64,000 nucleotides of DNA from JAKAGZ01 sp963783855 (GTDB lineage: Bacteria; Bacteroidota; Ignavibacteria; Ignavibacteriales; Ignavibacteriaceae): contig CAWAPE010000014.1 of the NCBI GenBank assembly GCA_963783855.1, positions 1 to 64,000 on the forward strand, written 5' to 3'. The translations under genes and the position numbers were made by a program. Each line of letters begins with the position of its first letter. The first letter of the stretch is position 1. The notes beneath the pieces are model-generated. The model was not told the DNA's origin. It was given only the letters and a program-made list of their open reading frames with translations, and ran no database searches. Shown one piece after another: positions 42,203 through 52,006 of this stretch.

Positions 42203-45200
42203 TTATGAATTATTTTCTACTTCTTTTACTTCAACACCGAACAGGTTCATAACTTCGCTGCTAAAGTTTATAAGGAAATGCATAATTTTTTCAGGTGATT
42301 CAAAATTGTTTACAAGCACAAGTTTCATTACATCTTTTTTCTGATCAAACTTAATCTTGTCTTTATATTCATCCAGAATAAATCTCATCAGTTCAACAAA
42401 CTTAATTTTGTAATAATCTTCCTTTTCACCTCTCGGAAGAATAATAAAAATATTATTCCTTTGAATAATTACTCTTTCGAATAATGCATATGATGCATAA
42501 TATCTTAAAGTTGCGGCGGAAATCAGGCGGTTAACTATTGTTGGAACAGGGCCAAATCTGTCTTTCATTTCTTCACGCAATTCATCGATTTCCTGCAGAG
42601 TTTTTACGGAATAAAGCGCTGTATAAAAATTAAGTCTGTCCATCTGCTCAGGCATGTATTCCTGAGGAATTCCTATTTCGAAAAATGTATCGAGCGTTGG
42701 CTCTGTTCTTTCTTCCTGTTTCGGTAAATCTTTAAATACTTCTTTAAATTCCTGGTACTTCAATTCTTCTACGGCCTGGTTTATTAATTTTATATAAAGA
42801 TCAAAACCAACATCGTTTATAAATCCGCTCTGTTCTTTCCCCAAAAGATTTCCCGCTCCACGAATTTCCAGATCACGCATTGAAATATTAAAACCCGATC
42901 CGATTTCAGTAAATTCTTCTATTGCCTGCAATCGTCGTAAAGCTTTTTTATTAATTCTGCTAAGAGAAGGAACAATAAAATATGCAAATGCCTGCCTGTT
43001 CGATCTTCCCACCCTTCCGCGAAGCTGATGAAGCTCTGCAAGTCCGAATCTATCGGCACGATTAACAATTATCGTGTTCACATTAGGGATATCAATTCCT
43101 GACTCAATAATTTTCGTTGAGATCAAAACATCAAATTTCTTGTTGAGAAAACCATGAATAACATCCTCAAGTTGTGATGGTTTCATTTGTCCGTGTGCCA
43201 CAGCAATTTTAACATCCGGCATATATTTGCGGATATATCCTGAAAGTTTGTCTATCGACTGCACTCGGTCGTGAACAAGATATATCTGCCCGTTTCTTTT
43301 TAACTCTGTTGTTATCCATTCTTTTATTTTAAAGATATCAAAAGTAGAAACGTGCGTATAAATCGGTTGGCGATTTGGAGGAGGTGTTGCAATTATTGAT
43401 AGGTCTCTTGCTCCTAGTAGAGATAAATTTAAAGTCCGTGGAATGGGTGTAGCAGTAAGCGTAAGTGTATCTACATTAACTTTTAAGGAACGTAATCTTT
43501 CCTTTGCAGTAACACCGAAACGATGTTCTTCGTCTATTATCAGCAGCCCTAAATCTTGAAATTTTATATCTTTAGAAAGAATTCTGTGCGTTCCTATTAA
43601 AACATCCACCTGCCCGGCTTCAAGGTTCTTTACAATTTCAGTCTGTTCTTTTTTGGTCTGGAACCTTGAAAGAGCTGCAACACGAACAGGAAATTGTGAG
43701 AGCCTGTCAGTAAAAGTATTAAAATGCTGTTCTGCTAAAATCGTTGTAGGCACAAGAACTGCAGCCTGTTTGCCATCCTGAATAGCTTTAAATGCAGCAC
43801 GCACTGCGATTTCTGTTTTCCCAAATCCCACATCCCCGCAGACAAGTCTGTCCATCGGGTTTTCCGCTTCCATGTCACCCTTTACTTCTTCAGTGACTTT
43901 TTCCTGGTCGGGTGTATCTTCGTAAAGGAATGATGCCTCAAGTTCTTTCTGCCAGACTGTATCAGGATTAAATTGATATCCTTTCGTAGCTTTTCTTTTT
44001 GCGTAAAGTTCTATTAACTCGCGCGCAGCTTCCTTAATTTTTTTCTTCGTTTTATGCTTAGTATTTTCCCACACGCCGGTACCAAGTGTGGAAAGCGTGG
44101 GGGCTAGTCCGGCAGTATCTGTTTTGTTTGATGAATATTTTTTTACAAGCGTCAGATAATTAAGATTAACGTAAACCACCCCGCCTTCCGCAAAAAGAAT
44201 TTTCATTGATTCCTGGTCGACTTCACCAATCTTTATTGTTTGAAGTCCGACATATTTGCCTATTCCATAATCTTCGTGAACAACAAAATCACCTTTTTTA
44301 ATTGAAGCGAAAGCTTTCGATTTTGATTTTTTATACTTGCGCGAAGTTGATGTTTTAGTCCGGTACGGTTTGTTGAATATCTGGTAGTCTGTAAGAATTA
44401 ATATTTTTTCTTTTTTATGCAGGAATCCTTTTTTAATCGCTAGTGTTTCAATTTTAACCTTGCCGCTCTCCAATAATTCTGCTAATTCATCTTTGAATTC
44501 TGTTAACAGATCTACTAATCTTGCTGATTGTAATTCGTTTTCAGCTGTAATTGTGATTGAAAAACTTTCAGAAGAATATTGCTTAAGTGTATTGAAAAGA
44601 ACTTCATAGTTACCGTTTATTGTAGGAGCTTCTGATAAGCCAAGTTCTATTCTATTATTGCTTCCGGCGAGATCTTCCTCAATAATCCATTTGGTATTTT
44701 CTCTGGAAAATAATTCCCCTGCGTCAACTTTACTTCCCTTTTTTTCCTCTTCGGCTTTTTCCCGGACGATAACATTTTCTGCTTCATCCGGAACATCATC
44801 TGCGGGCATTTCAGAGAAATCCTCTGTATCAATTTTTTCTACTGGTTCTTCAGGATTAAAAACATTTATCTCTTCATCATCCAGGTTCTCGATTTCAAAG
44901 GAAGAAACCATGAACAGGGGGTTTTCTAGAAAACTGAATATATCTGAGGAATTGGCATAAGTGCTTTTATTTTCATTGGTTATGGCGCCTGCCAGAGTTG
45001 TTTCACCAATAGCTTCTATTGACCTCTGGCTTTCCGGGTCGAAGTAACGAATTGACTCGAGAAAATCCCCGTCAAATTCCAGGCGAACGGGATTCTTTTC
45101 GCTGTACGACCAAAAATCAATTATAGAACCACGTACTGAGAAATCACCGGGAGCTTCAACAAATTTGTCCTTCTGATAATTTAATAAGTTAAAATATTCT

Positions 45201-45619
45201 ATGAGATCATCGTAGGTTAAATTTCCTCCCATTTCAATCTTAGTAGTATTCTGATCAATATTTTCTTTGGATGGAAATCTGTGATTCAATAATTCATATG
45301 TTGAAACAAGAATATTTTTTTTTCTTTTTGAAATTGCTGTTATTTTTTCCTGAAGGATTTCAGGTTTAAATTCTGTAATGCTGATCAAATGTTTTTCCAG
45401 ATCCAGAACACTTAATTCCACACAGAATTCATTTACAGATTGAACATCCGGGAAAAGGATAATCAATTGTTTTTCTTTTTCTATTAATTTCTTTGCTGCA
45501 AAAACTTTTGATGATCCGAAAAGCGGTGAGATAAAAAGATTGCTCTTATCCTTTAAAACACTATTAATTTCTTTAACAAAATTACTTTCGGAAATTTGTT
45601 GAGCTAAGTTATTCTTCAT
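42203..45619 (-). CDS. mfd: Transcription-repair coupling factor
   Basis: 1138 residues, the usual length. N-terminal UvrB-homology region, RNA polymerase-interacting CarD-like domain (KKGDFVVHEDYGIGKYVGLQTI), then helicase motor with DVGFGKTEIAVRAAFKA (Walker A), DEEH (IIDEEHRFGV), LTATPIPRTL, and IVNRADRFGLAELHQLRGRVGRSNRQAFAY. C-terminal TRCF domain. Removes stalled RNA polymerase at lesions and recruits nucleotide-excision repair. Confidence 0.97.
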   Translation of the reverse strand: MKNNLAQQISESNFVKEINSVLKDKSNLFISPLFGSSKVFAAKKLIEKEKQLIILFPDVQSVNEFCVELSVLDLEKHLISITEFKPEILQEKITAISKRKKNILVSTYELLNHRFPSKENIDQNTTKIEMGGNLTYDDLIEYFNLLNYQKDKFVEAPGDFSVRGSIIDFWSYSEKNPVRLEFDGDFLESIRYFDPESQRSIEAIGETTLAGAITNENKSTYANSSDIFSFLENPLFMVSSFEIENLDDEEINVFNPEEPVEKIDTEDFSEMPADDVPDEAENVIVREKAEEEKKGSKVDAGELFSRENTKWIIEEDLAGSNNRIELGLSEAPTINGNYEVLFNTLKQYSSESFSITITAENELQSARLVDLLTEFKDELAELLESGKVKIETLAIKKGFLHKKEKILILTDYQIFNKPYRTKTSTSRKYKKSKSKAFASIKKGDFVVHEDYGIGKYVGLQTIKIGEVDQESMKILFAEGGVVYVNLNYLTLVKKYSSNKTDTAGLAPTLSTLGTGVWENTKHKTKKKIKEAARELIELYAKRKATKGYQFNPDTVWQKELEASFLYEDTPDQEKVTEEVKGDMEAENPMDRLVCGDVGFGKTEIAVRAAFKAIQDGKQAAVLVPTTILAEQHFNTFTDRLSQFPVRVAALSRFQTKKEQTEIVKNLEAGQVDVLIGTHRILSKDIKFQDLGLLIIDEEHRFGVTAKERLRSLKVNVDTLTLTATPIPRTLNLSLLGARDLSIIATPPPNRQPIYTHVSTFDIFKIKEWITTELKRNGQIYLVHDRVQSIDKLSGYIRKYMPDVKIAVAHGQMKPSQLEDVIHGFLNKKFDVLISTKIIESGIDIPNVNTIIVNRADRFGLAELHQLRGRVGRSNRQAFAYFIVPSLSRINKKALRRLQAIEEFTEIGSGFNISMRDLEIRGAGNLLGKEQSGFINDVGFDLYIKLINQAVEELKYQEFKEVFKDLPKQEERTEPTLDTFFEIGIPQEYMPEQMDRLNFYTALYSVKTLQEIDELREEMKDRFGPVPTIVNRLISAATLRYYASYALFERVIIQRNNIFIILPRGEKEDYYKIKFVELMRFILDEYKDKIKFDQKKDVMKLVLVNNFESPEKIMHFLINFSSEVMNLFGVEVKEVENNS

Positions 45620-45635
45620 AAAATATTAAAAATAT

Positions 45636-45698
45636 CTTTGCGGCTTAGCGTCCCCGTCTACCGTCAGGCAGGTCCGCGGTTATTTTTTCACCGCAAAG
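45636..45698. repeat. Inverted repeat of the CTTTGCGG family
   Basis: CTTTGCGG (45636-45643) and CCGCAAAG (45691-45698) flank a GC-rich centre. A dispersed repeat type common in this bacterial group, between mfd and the PAP2 gene. Confidence 0.6.
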
Positions 45699-45714
45699 TC
45701 GCAGAGGCGCAAAG

Positions 45715-46548
45715 TTAAAACTGATATCCAAAATTCAATGTGTAAACAGGTTGGTTTTCTCTGAAATTAAATCCAACTGAGTAAACTGGTTTATTCTTTT
45801 TTTCACTTAGCTCTTTTTGACCGGGATTATTTGTCAGATGGTTTACCACAAGCCTGCCTATAAAATAGCCGATAGCTCCACCCATTATAACATCAGAAAC
45901 CCAGTGCCTATCATGATACAGTCTTGCGTAACAGACTAATCCTGCCGCACCGAACCACCCAGCCTTCCAGAAAATATTATCAATCTGGTGAGCCATAACT
46001 GTTGAAAAGGCAAAAGCCACCGTCGCGTGTCCAGAAGGAAAGGAAACTTTATCATCAGAGACACTGAAAGGATGAAAATCGGAATGTCCTCTTTGTGTGT
46101 ATGGCCTGCTTCGGCCGATTAGACTTTTTAATGTTACTGTTACAATCCCAGCATAAATTAGTGATTCACCAAGCTGCAAACCGACATTCCTTATTCTATC
46201 ATTATTTGTCAGCAATCCCACACCATAAATGCCTGCAGTTGCAATCACTGCATATTGAGTCTTATAATATTGGTCAATATCAAATAAATCGTTTTTAAAA
46301 TTTGTATGATCCTGCTGTGAAAATTTGCGAACTGTATTATCAAGGAAGAAAGTTCCGCCAACAACGCCGGTAGTAATTGCAAAATTTGTCCAATCCCCGG
46401 AATCAAAGTTAAAAGGAGCTGTAAAAACCGATCCCCCCACTTTTAGAAAATCCCCTATGTCGCTCCCGACTTTATCGAATACCTGCGCACTTGAAACTGA
46501 AGTGAAAAAGATCAGTCCCGAAATAATAGAAATTAATTTTGTCTTCAT
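45715..46548 (-). CDS. PAP2 superfamily phosphatase
   Basis: About 277 residues with signal peptide MKTKLISIISGLIFFTSVSSAQ. The PAP2 triad of motifs is complete: KSLIGRSRP, FPSGHATVAFA, and RLYHDRHWVSDV, with catalytic His in the second and third. Likely acts on phospholipid or undecaprenyl phosphates in the periplasm. Start placed at the ATG giving a proper signal peptide; an earlier in-frame ATG at 46572 exists. Confidence 0.9.
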   Translation of the reverse strand: MKTKLISIISGLIFFTSVSSAQVFDKVGSDIGDFLKVGGSVFTAPFNFDSGDWTNFAITTGVVGGTFFLDNTVRKFSQQDHTNFKNDLFDIDQYYKTQYAVIATAGIYGVGLLTNNDRIRNVGLQLGESLIYAGIVTVTLKSLIGRSRPYTQRGHSDFHPFSVSDDKVSFPSGHATVAFAFSTVMAHQIDNIFWKAGWFGAAGLVCYARLYHDRHWVSDVIMGGAIGYFIGRLVVNHLTNNPGQKELSEKKNKPVYSVGFNFRENQPVYTLNFGYQF

Positions 46549-46576
46549 ATTTACCGAATTGTTTAAAACCACAAAA

Positions 46577-46597
46577 GGGGTTCAGACAATGAACCCC
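46577..46597 (-). terminator. Terminator hairpin of the mnmE-mnmG-rsmG-murQ group
   Basis: GGGGTTCA and TGAACCCC with a 5-nt loop form a perfect stem; reading along the minus strand it is followed by TTTTGTGGTTTT. It lies downstream of murQ. Confidence 0.75.
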
Positions 46598-46709
46598 GGA
46601 ATTATCTTTTAAAGATATATATTTTTAGAATAATAAAAACTGCAGCCAAATTACTATTTAGCAATCAGAGCAAAAAGTAAAAAATTTAGTTATCTAAGTG
46701 TCCTGGATC

Positions 46710-47642
46710 TCACTTCAGATCAATTGCTTTCCTGACAAACCCATCAGATTTTTGTAATCTTGCCTTTGCTTCTTCTGCTGAAACATTTGCCTTCATCATC
46801 ACCAGTGCTGTTTTAACGTGTCCGTCTGCTTTCTTCAAAACATCCGCTGCTTCATCATAATTTATCCCGGTAATTGTCATTACTATCCTTTTCGATCGTT
46901 CAACTAACTTCTTATTAGTCATCTGCAGATCGATCATCATATTCTCATAAACTTTGCCGAGCCGTATCATCGAAGCAGTGGTGAGCATATTTAAAACGAG
47001 TTTCTGCGCAGTGCCACTTTTCATCCTTGTTGACCCCATTATTACCTCAGGTCCGACATAAGGACAGATTGCAACATCGACTTCTTTGATATTAAATTCT
47101 TCACGCGGATTACAGGTAAGATAAAGAGTTTTAGCTCCGAGTTCTTTCGCTTTCTTAACCGCGCCTATTACATAAGGTGTTCTCCTGCTGGCGGCAATTC
47201 CACAAACAATATCTTTCGAGTTTACTTTTGCCGCGATCACATCCTTTGCACCGTTTTCTTCCAGATCCTCGGCTCCTTCCTGTGCGCGGAACATCGCTTC
47301 CTTTCCGCCTGCAATAAATCCCTGGATCAATTCCGGATCACTTCCAAAAGTTGGGGGACACTCAGACGCATCAACAACCCCGAGCCGGCCGCTTGTACCG
47401 GCACCAAAATATAAAAGCCGCCCTTCATTTTTAAGAGCGGCTACAATTAATTCAACTGCCTGTTCTATATATGGCAGTTCTTTTTCAACCGCCAGCGGAA
47501 CAGTTTTATCTTCGTTATTTATTATTTTTAATATTTCTGAAGTTGAGCCCGCGTCTATATTCATAGAATTTTTATTGCGCTGCTCCGTATGTAGTTTGCT
47601 TATTTCTGCAAAAAGATCTTTTGCATCATCAGCAGAACTCAT
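46710..47642 (-). CDS. murQ: N-acetylmuramic acid 6-phosphate etherase
   Basis: 310 residues, the typical length. SIS domain with GAGTSGRLGVVDASECPPTFG, acid/base glutamate region, and KSGTAQKLVLNMLTTASMIRLGKVYENMMIDLQMTN; C-terminal UBA-like helix region. Cleaves the lactyl ether of MurNAc-6-phosphate in peptidoglycan recycling. Overlaps the rsmG stop by 4 bp (ATGA). Confidence 0.96.
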   Translation of the reverse strand: MSSADDAKDLFAEISKLHTEQRNKNSMNIDAGSTSEILKIINNEDKTVPLAVEKELPYIEQAVELIVAALKNEGRLLYFGAGTSGRLGVVDASECPPTFGSDPELIQGFIAGGKEAMFRAQEGAEDLEENGAKDVIAAKVNSKDIVCGIAASRRTPYVIGAVKKAKELGAKTLYLTCNPREEFNIKEVDVAICPYVGPEVIMGSTRMKSGTAQKLVLNMLTTASMIRLGKVYENMMIDLQMTNKKLVERSKRIVMTITGINYDEAADVLKKADGHVKTALVMMKANVSAEEAKARLQKSDGFVRKAIDLK

Positions 47643-48322
47643 TTATTTAACTCCAGCAATATCAATTTCTTGCCTTTTTGATTTCTTACATTTGTCGGTT
47701 TGTATGAAAGATCATAAATGGTTGACTTCTTAATGTAAGCTTTGTATTTCAATTCTGCTTTTTTGTATTCTTCCGCCAGATCACCACCTTTAACAGCAAT
47801 CAGGTATGCTTTGTTTTTTATTAATGGCAAAGCATAGCGAAACAAAATAATTAGCGGAACCGTTGCCCGGCTTGCAACCAGGTCAAAAGTATCAGAATAA
47901 TGAGCAATAAACTCCTGACTTTCGACTCTCTCGTTTTCTGCAACAACGTTGCTTAATTTCATTTTGTCTATAAATTCCTGGACTGCCTGAATTTTTTTCC
48001 CGGTTGAGTCAACCAGGACACCTTTCATTTCCGGACGCATAATTGCGAGCGGTATCCCCGGAAACCCTCCCCCCGTACCAATATCCAAAAAATTATAACA
48101 TTTTTCGGGAATGTACTTGCTGATATAAGAAGAAATGAAGACGTGGTTTTCAATTATTTTTTTCGCATCACGTCGTGAAATTAAATTTACACTTTCATTT
48201 TTTTCAACTACAAGATCAGCAAAATAGGCCATCTGCTGTGCTTTCATTGTATCCAGGTTTAGTCCGTTTTCCCAGTAGAATGAGAGTAGTTCTTTCTGAA
48301 ATTCATTCTGGACGTCAATCAT
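47639..48322 (-). CDS. rsmG: 16S rRNA (guanine527-N7)-methyltransferase
   Basis: 227 residues. SAM-binding FLDIGTGGGFPGIPLAI, VDSTGKKIQAVQEFI and DLVASRATVPL match RsmG/GidB. Position immediately after mnmG is the conserved order in many bacteria, near the replication origin. Confidence 0.95.
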   Translation of the reverse strand: MIDVQNEFQKELLSFYWENGLNLDTMKAQQMAYFADLVVEKNESVNLISRRDAKKIIENHVFISSYISKYIPEKCYNFLDIGTGGGFPGIPLAIMRPEMKGVLVDSTGKKIQAVQEFIDKMKLSNVVAENERVESQEFIAHYSDTFDLVASRATVPLIILFRYALPLIKNKAYLIAVKGGDLAEEYKKAELKYKAYIKKSTIYDLSYKPTNVRNQKGKKLILLELNK

Positions 48323-48337
48323 TTAACCCCTCTAAAA

Positions 48338-50215
48338 TTAGTTTTTTAAATATACCAATAAAATAGAAATATCTGAAGGAGTAACCCCTGATATCCTTGA
48401 TGCTTGTCCTATTGAACGAGGTTTAACCTTGTTTAGTTTTTCTCTTCCCTCTGCGGAAAGCGACTTTAATGTTAAATAGTTTAATGTTAAAGGAATGTTT
48501 GTCTCTTCATATTTTTCCAGTCTGCCAACAGTCTCGTACTGCCGTTTAATATATCCTTCGTATTTGAGCTCTATCTCTACCTGCTCAAGTGCTATTGAAT
48601 TACTGAGCAGATTTTTCACTACCATTTCTTCACCGATATGGTTTATCGATATTAATTCTTTTAATGTAAGCTCCGGACGTTTGCATAATTTTGAAATGGT
48701 TTCGGTGGAATCAATACCGTTCAATCCTCTCGATTTCAGAAGTGGATTTATGTCACGAGCGTGGAGTTTAGTTTTCGCAAATAACTCGAGGCTTTCAGAA
48801 ATTAATTTTTCATTTTCGATTACACGGTCGTAGTCTTCTTTGCTAATCAAACCGAGACCATGCCCGTATCCCATCAGCCTCCTGTCTGCATTGTCCTGCC
48901 GCAGAAGTAAGCGATGCTCGGCTCTCGAAGTAAACATCCTGTAAGGTTCCTCGGTTGATTTATTTACAAGATCGTCAATCAAAACACCTATATAAGCCTC
49001 GCTTCTTTTAAGAACAAACTCGGGCAAACCTTTAATTTTTGCCGCTGCGTTTATTCCTGCTATTAATCCCTGGGCTGCAGCTTCTTCATAACCGGAGGTG
49101 CCGTTAATCTGCCCGGCAAAATAAAGTCCCTTTATTAATTTTGTTTCCAGAGTGAGATCAACCTGGTGAGGCGGAAAGAAATCATATTCTACGGCATAAC
49201 CAGGACGAACCATTTCGCAATTTTCCAATCCTTTAATTTTATGCAAAGCTTCAAGTTGGATTTCACCCGAGAGTGAAGAAGAAAAACCATTGACATAAAT
49301 TAAATCAGAGTCCAGACCTTCCGGTTCAAGAAAGAGCTGATGTCTTTCCTTATCAGCAAACCGAACTATTTTATCTTCGATAGATGGACAATATCTCGGA
49401 CCAACTCCCTTTATCCTACCCGTAAACATAGGTGAATCTTCAAAACCCTTTTCAAGAATTTTATGAACTTCAGGATCGGTATAGGTGATGTGACAAACAA
49501 CCTGCGGAAGCTCAGGAAATTTTGATTTATCTGTAAAGTGAGAAAAGGGCTGTGGCTTTTTATCACCCGGCTGCACTTCAAGGATATCCCAGTTGATCGA
49601 ATCTTTTTTCAGCCTGGGAGGCGTTCCGGTTTTTAATCTGCCCGATTCAAAACCAAGCTTAAGAAGAGATTCCGTTATCCCGGTTGCCGGTTTTTCTCCA
49701 AATCTTCCTCCGTTAGTAGAGGTGAGACCAGTGTGCATTAAACCGTTCAAAAAAGTCCCCGAAGATAAAACTAATGCCTTACAAAGAACCTCCTCCCCGT
49801 CGCCCGTCTTCACTCCTTTAATTTTCCCATCCTCTGACAGAACTTCTACAACAGAAGCTTCAACAATTTCAAGATTATCCGTGGAGTTTACAACACGGTA
49901 AGCTTCTTCGGAATACAATTTTCTATCAGATTGACATCTGGGTGACCAGACAGCCGGGCCTTTGGATTTATTCAGCATCCTGAACTGTATGCCGGTTTTA
50001 TCCGAAATCCTTCCCATTTTTCCACCAAGGGCATCTATTTCCCTTACAAGGTGTCCCTTTGCCGTTCCCCCGATTGCCGGGTTGCAGGACATTCTTCCAA
50101 TGGCATACCTATCCATAGTCAGCAATCCTACAGAGCAGCCCATATTAGCTGCCGAGCAGGCCGCTTCAATACCAGCGTGTCCACCGCCTATTACAATAAC
50201 ATCGTAATTTTTCAT
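48338..50215 (-). CDS. mnmG: tRNA uridine-5-carboxymethylaminomethyl modification enzyme MnmG (GidA)
   Basis: 625 residues. FAD motif IGGGHAGIEAACSAANMGCSVGLLTM, MSCNPAIGGTAKGHLVREIDALGG, GLYFAGQINGTSGYEEAAAQG and the C-terminal helical tRNA-binding part (PRSIGQASRISGVTPSDISILLVYL). Works with MnmE to modify wobble uridine 34 of tRNA. 16 bp before rsmG. Confidence 0.97.
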   Translation of the reverse strand: MKNYDVIVIGGGHAGIEAACSAANMGCSVGLLTMDRYAIGRMSCNPAIGGTAKGHLVREIDALGGKMGRISDKTGIQFRMLNKSKGPAVWSPRCQSDRKLYSEEAYRVVNSTDNLEIVEASVVEVLSEDGKIKGVKTGDGEEVLCKALVLSSGTFLNGLMHTGLTSTNGGRFGEKPATGITESLLKLGFESGRLKTGTPPRLKKDSINWDILEVQPGDKKPQPFSHFTDKSKFPELPQVVCHITYTDPEVHKILEKGFEDSPMFTGRIKGVGPRYCPSIEDKIVRFADKERHQLFLEPEGLDSDLIYVNGFSSSLSGEIQLEALHKIKGLENCEMVRPGYAVEYDFFPPHQVDLTLETKLIKGLYFAGQINGTSGYEEAAAQGLIAGINAAAKIKGLPEFVLKRSEAYIGVLIDDLVNKSTEEPYRMFTSRAEHRLLLRQDNADRRLMGYGHGLGLISKEDYDRVIENEKLISESLELFAKTKLHARDINPLLKSRGLNGIDSTETISKLCKRPELTLKELISINHIGEEMVVKNLLSNSIALEQVEIELKYEGYIKRQYETVGRLEKYEETNIPLTLNYLTLKSLSAEGREKLNKVKPRSIGQASRISGVTPSDISILLVYLKN

Positions 50216-50234
50216 AAAATCACATTTTTTCTAA

Positions 50235-50248
50235 GTTTCACGTGAAAC
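50235..50248. other. parS-like centromere site 1
   Basis: GTTTCACGTGAAAC, a perfect 14-bp palindrome identical to the core of the ParB-binding parS consensus. Located between mnmG and mnmE. Confidence 0.8.
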
Positions 50249-50258
50249 GAATCAATGT

Positions 50259-50272
50259 AAAATGTACATTTT
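50259..50272. other. Middle palindrome AAAATGTACATTTT
   Basis: A perfect 14-bp palindrome whose centre is exactly 24 bp from the centres of both parS-like sites. Its role is unknown; it may be chance or part of a phased binding array. Confidence 0.4.
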
Positions 50273-50282
50273 TCATTAAAAA

Positions 50283-50296
50283 GTTCCACGTGGAAC
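50283..50296. other. parS-like centromere site 2
   Basis: GTTCCACGTGGAAC, perfect 14-bp palindrome of the parS class (the C/G variant of the consensus). It starts 48 bp after the start of the first site and ends 4 bp before the mnmE stop end. Confidence 0.75.
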
Positions 50297-50299
50297 AGG

Positions 50300-51661
50300 C
50301 TATTTGCCTATACAAAATTTGGTGAAGATATTGTTCAAAATATCATCACTCGTTACTTCACCTATTATCTCTCCCAGGTTATCAGCAGCATTCCTGAGAT
50401 CTACAGCAATGAACTCTCCGCTTAATTTATTGTTTACAGATTCCCTTGCATTGCCCAGGCTTTCATTTGCTTTCTTCAGGCAGTTGTAATGCCTCAGATT
50501 TGAGACAACTGCCGACTTCTCACTGTATGAGGAAGTTCCCAGCGCAGTCTCTTTTAATTCCTTAAAGAGGGTTTCTATTCCCTCCCCGGTTTTTGCTGAA
50601 ATACAAATATCCGCCTCTTTCACCTGATTTTGTGCAATATCAATTTTATTGAGAACTGTTAAAATCTTGTCCTTTTTAGACAGACTGAGCAGTTCACTCT
50701 TAAGTCCTTTGCTTACTCCCTGTACTACATCATTTATAAAAAGAACCACATCTGAGTTTTTAACAACTTCCCTGCTTCTCAGCACTCCTTCTTTTTCAAT
50801 CTCATCTTCCGAGACACGGATTCCGGCCGTATCGTACAATCTGAATAAAATTCCATCAATCGAAACATCCTCTCTAATCACATCACGGGTCGTTCCCGGA
50901 ATACTGCTTACAATTGCCCTGTACTCTTTTAATATATAGTTCAATAATGAGGATTTTCCGACATTCGGACTTCCAACCAGGGCCACGTTTATCCCATCTC
51001 TTATCACCCTGCCGAATGAATAAGTCTCCAGCAGTTTTTCAATTTCTTTAGATATTTTATCAATTCTTCCAAGCAGCTCATCGTGACCAATAAATTCCAG
51101 GTCCTCTTCCGCAAAATCCAGCTCCAGCTCAACAAACGAAGACGCATTCACCAGCATACTCCTCAGCTCTTCCACTTTTTGGGATAGCAGCCCATCCAGC
51201 TGATTCCTTGCACCCTGTAATGAAGCTTCTGTTCTGGATGAAATTACATCAGCCACAGCCTCTGCTTGAGCAAGATCCAGCTTATTGTTCAGGAATGCCC
51301 TTTTTGTGAACTCCCCTGCCTCCGCCAATCTTACATTTTTATGAACCAGAAGTTCGAGTATTTTTTTTGCAATAAACGGGTTTCCGTGTGTACTAATCTC
51401 AACACTGTCTTCGCCAGTATATGAATGAGGATTTCTAAAGACTGAAACCAGCACGTCATCAATCATTTCGCTATCTGAATCAACAATTTTTCCGTAATGA
51501 ATTGTATGCGAATCTGCTTCAACCAGTTTTACTTTTCCCTGAAAAATCGAATCGACCGCAGCAAACGATTCTTCCCCGCTCACGCGTATTACTGATATTG
51601 CACCGACACCCGACGGGGTCGCAATTGCTGCTATTGTATCTTCAGAAACTGATCTTTTCAT
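50300..51661 (-). CDS. mnmE: tRNA modification GTPase MnmE (TrmE)
   Basis: 453 residues. N-terminal tetrahydrofolate-binding domain (TIAAIATPSGVGAISVIRVSG), G domain inserted in a helical domain: GSPNVGKSSLLNYIL (G1), DTAGIR (G3), NKID (G4), and the C-terminal FCIGK with the conserved Cys. Works with MnmG on tRNA wobble uridine. First of the group mnmE, mnmG, rsmG, murQ. Confidence 0.97.
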   Translation of the reverse strand: MKRSVSEDTIAAIATPSGVGAISVIRVSGEESFAAVDSIFQGKVKLVEADSHTIHYGKIVDSDSEMIDDVLVSVFRNPHSYTGEDSVEISTHGNPFIAKKILELLVHKNVRLAEAGEFTKRAFLNNKLDLAQAEAVADVISSRTEASLQGARNQLDGLLSQKVEELRSMLVNASSFVELELDFAEEDLEFIGHDELLGRIDKISKEIEKLLETYSFGRVIRDGINVALVGSPNVGKSSLLNYILKEYRAIVSSIPGTTRDVIREDVSIDGILFRLYDTAGIRVSEDEIEKEGVLRSREVVKNSDVVLFINDVVQGVSKGLKSELLSLSKKDKILTVLNKIDIAQNQVKEADICISAKTGEGIETLFKELKETALGTSSYSEKSAVVSNLRHYNCLKKANESLGNARESVNNKLSGEFIAVDLRNAADNLGEIIGEVTSDDILNNIFTKFCIGK

Positions 51662-52006
51662 GGAAAGTTAATTTTATTCAAGCCTGCAAAAATAAACAAA
51701 TTTATCGCCTTTCTCAATGAACAAAAACCTCATACCTTTAAGATTAACTGATTTAAGAATTAACTGTATAACGAGTGGTTGAAAATTTGTCATACTATTT
51801 GACAAAACCTTACATTACAAAGTAATAAAAGTCACTATATACGCCATTATGGCAGGACACAGAGTGTTGCCAAAATCACTGTAACTTATTGTTATATAAT
51901 AAATTACAGTCGATTTTGTGGGCTGGCATACTAGTTGATTCTATAAAAATGACAACTATTTAGTGTCTTCTTAAATTTAAATATTTTATATAAAGGAGGC
52001 TGTATT
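51662..52006. other. 345-bp divergent intergenic region
   Basis: Lies between the divergent mnmE and hsp20 starts. It contains TTGACA near 51798 and an inverted repeat TAGTTG-N15-CAACTA (51932-51958) about 50 bp before hsp20; a promoter is expected here but neither element is proven. No CIRCE element was found. Confidence 0.4.

Noticed and set aside
51662..52006. CIRCE/HrcA operator before hsp20
   Set aside because: No TTAGCACTC-N9-GAGTGCTAA-like sequence; only a weak TAGTTG/CAACTA repeat is present.
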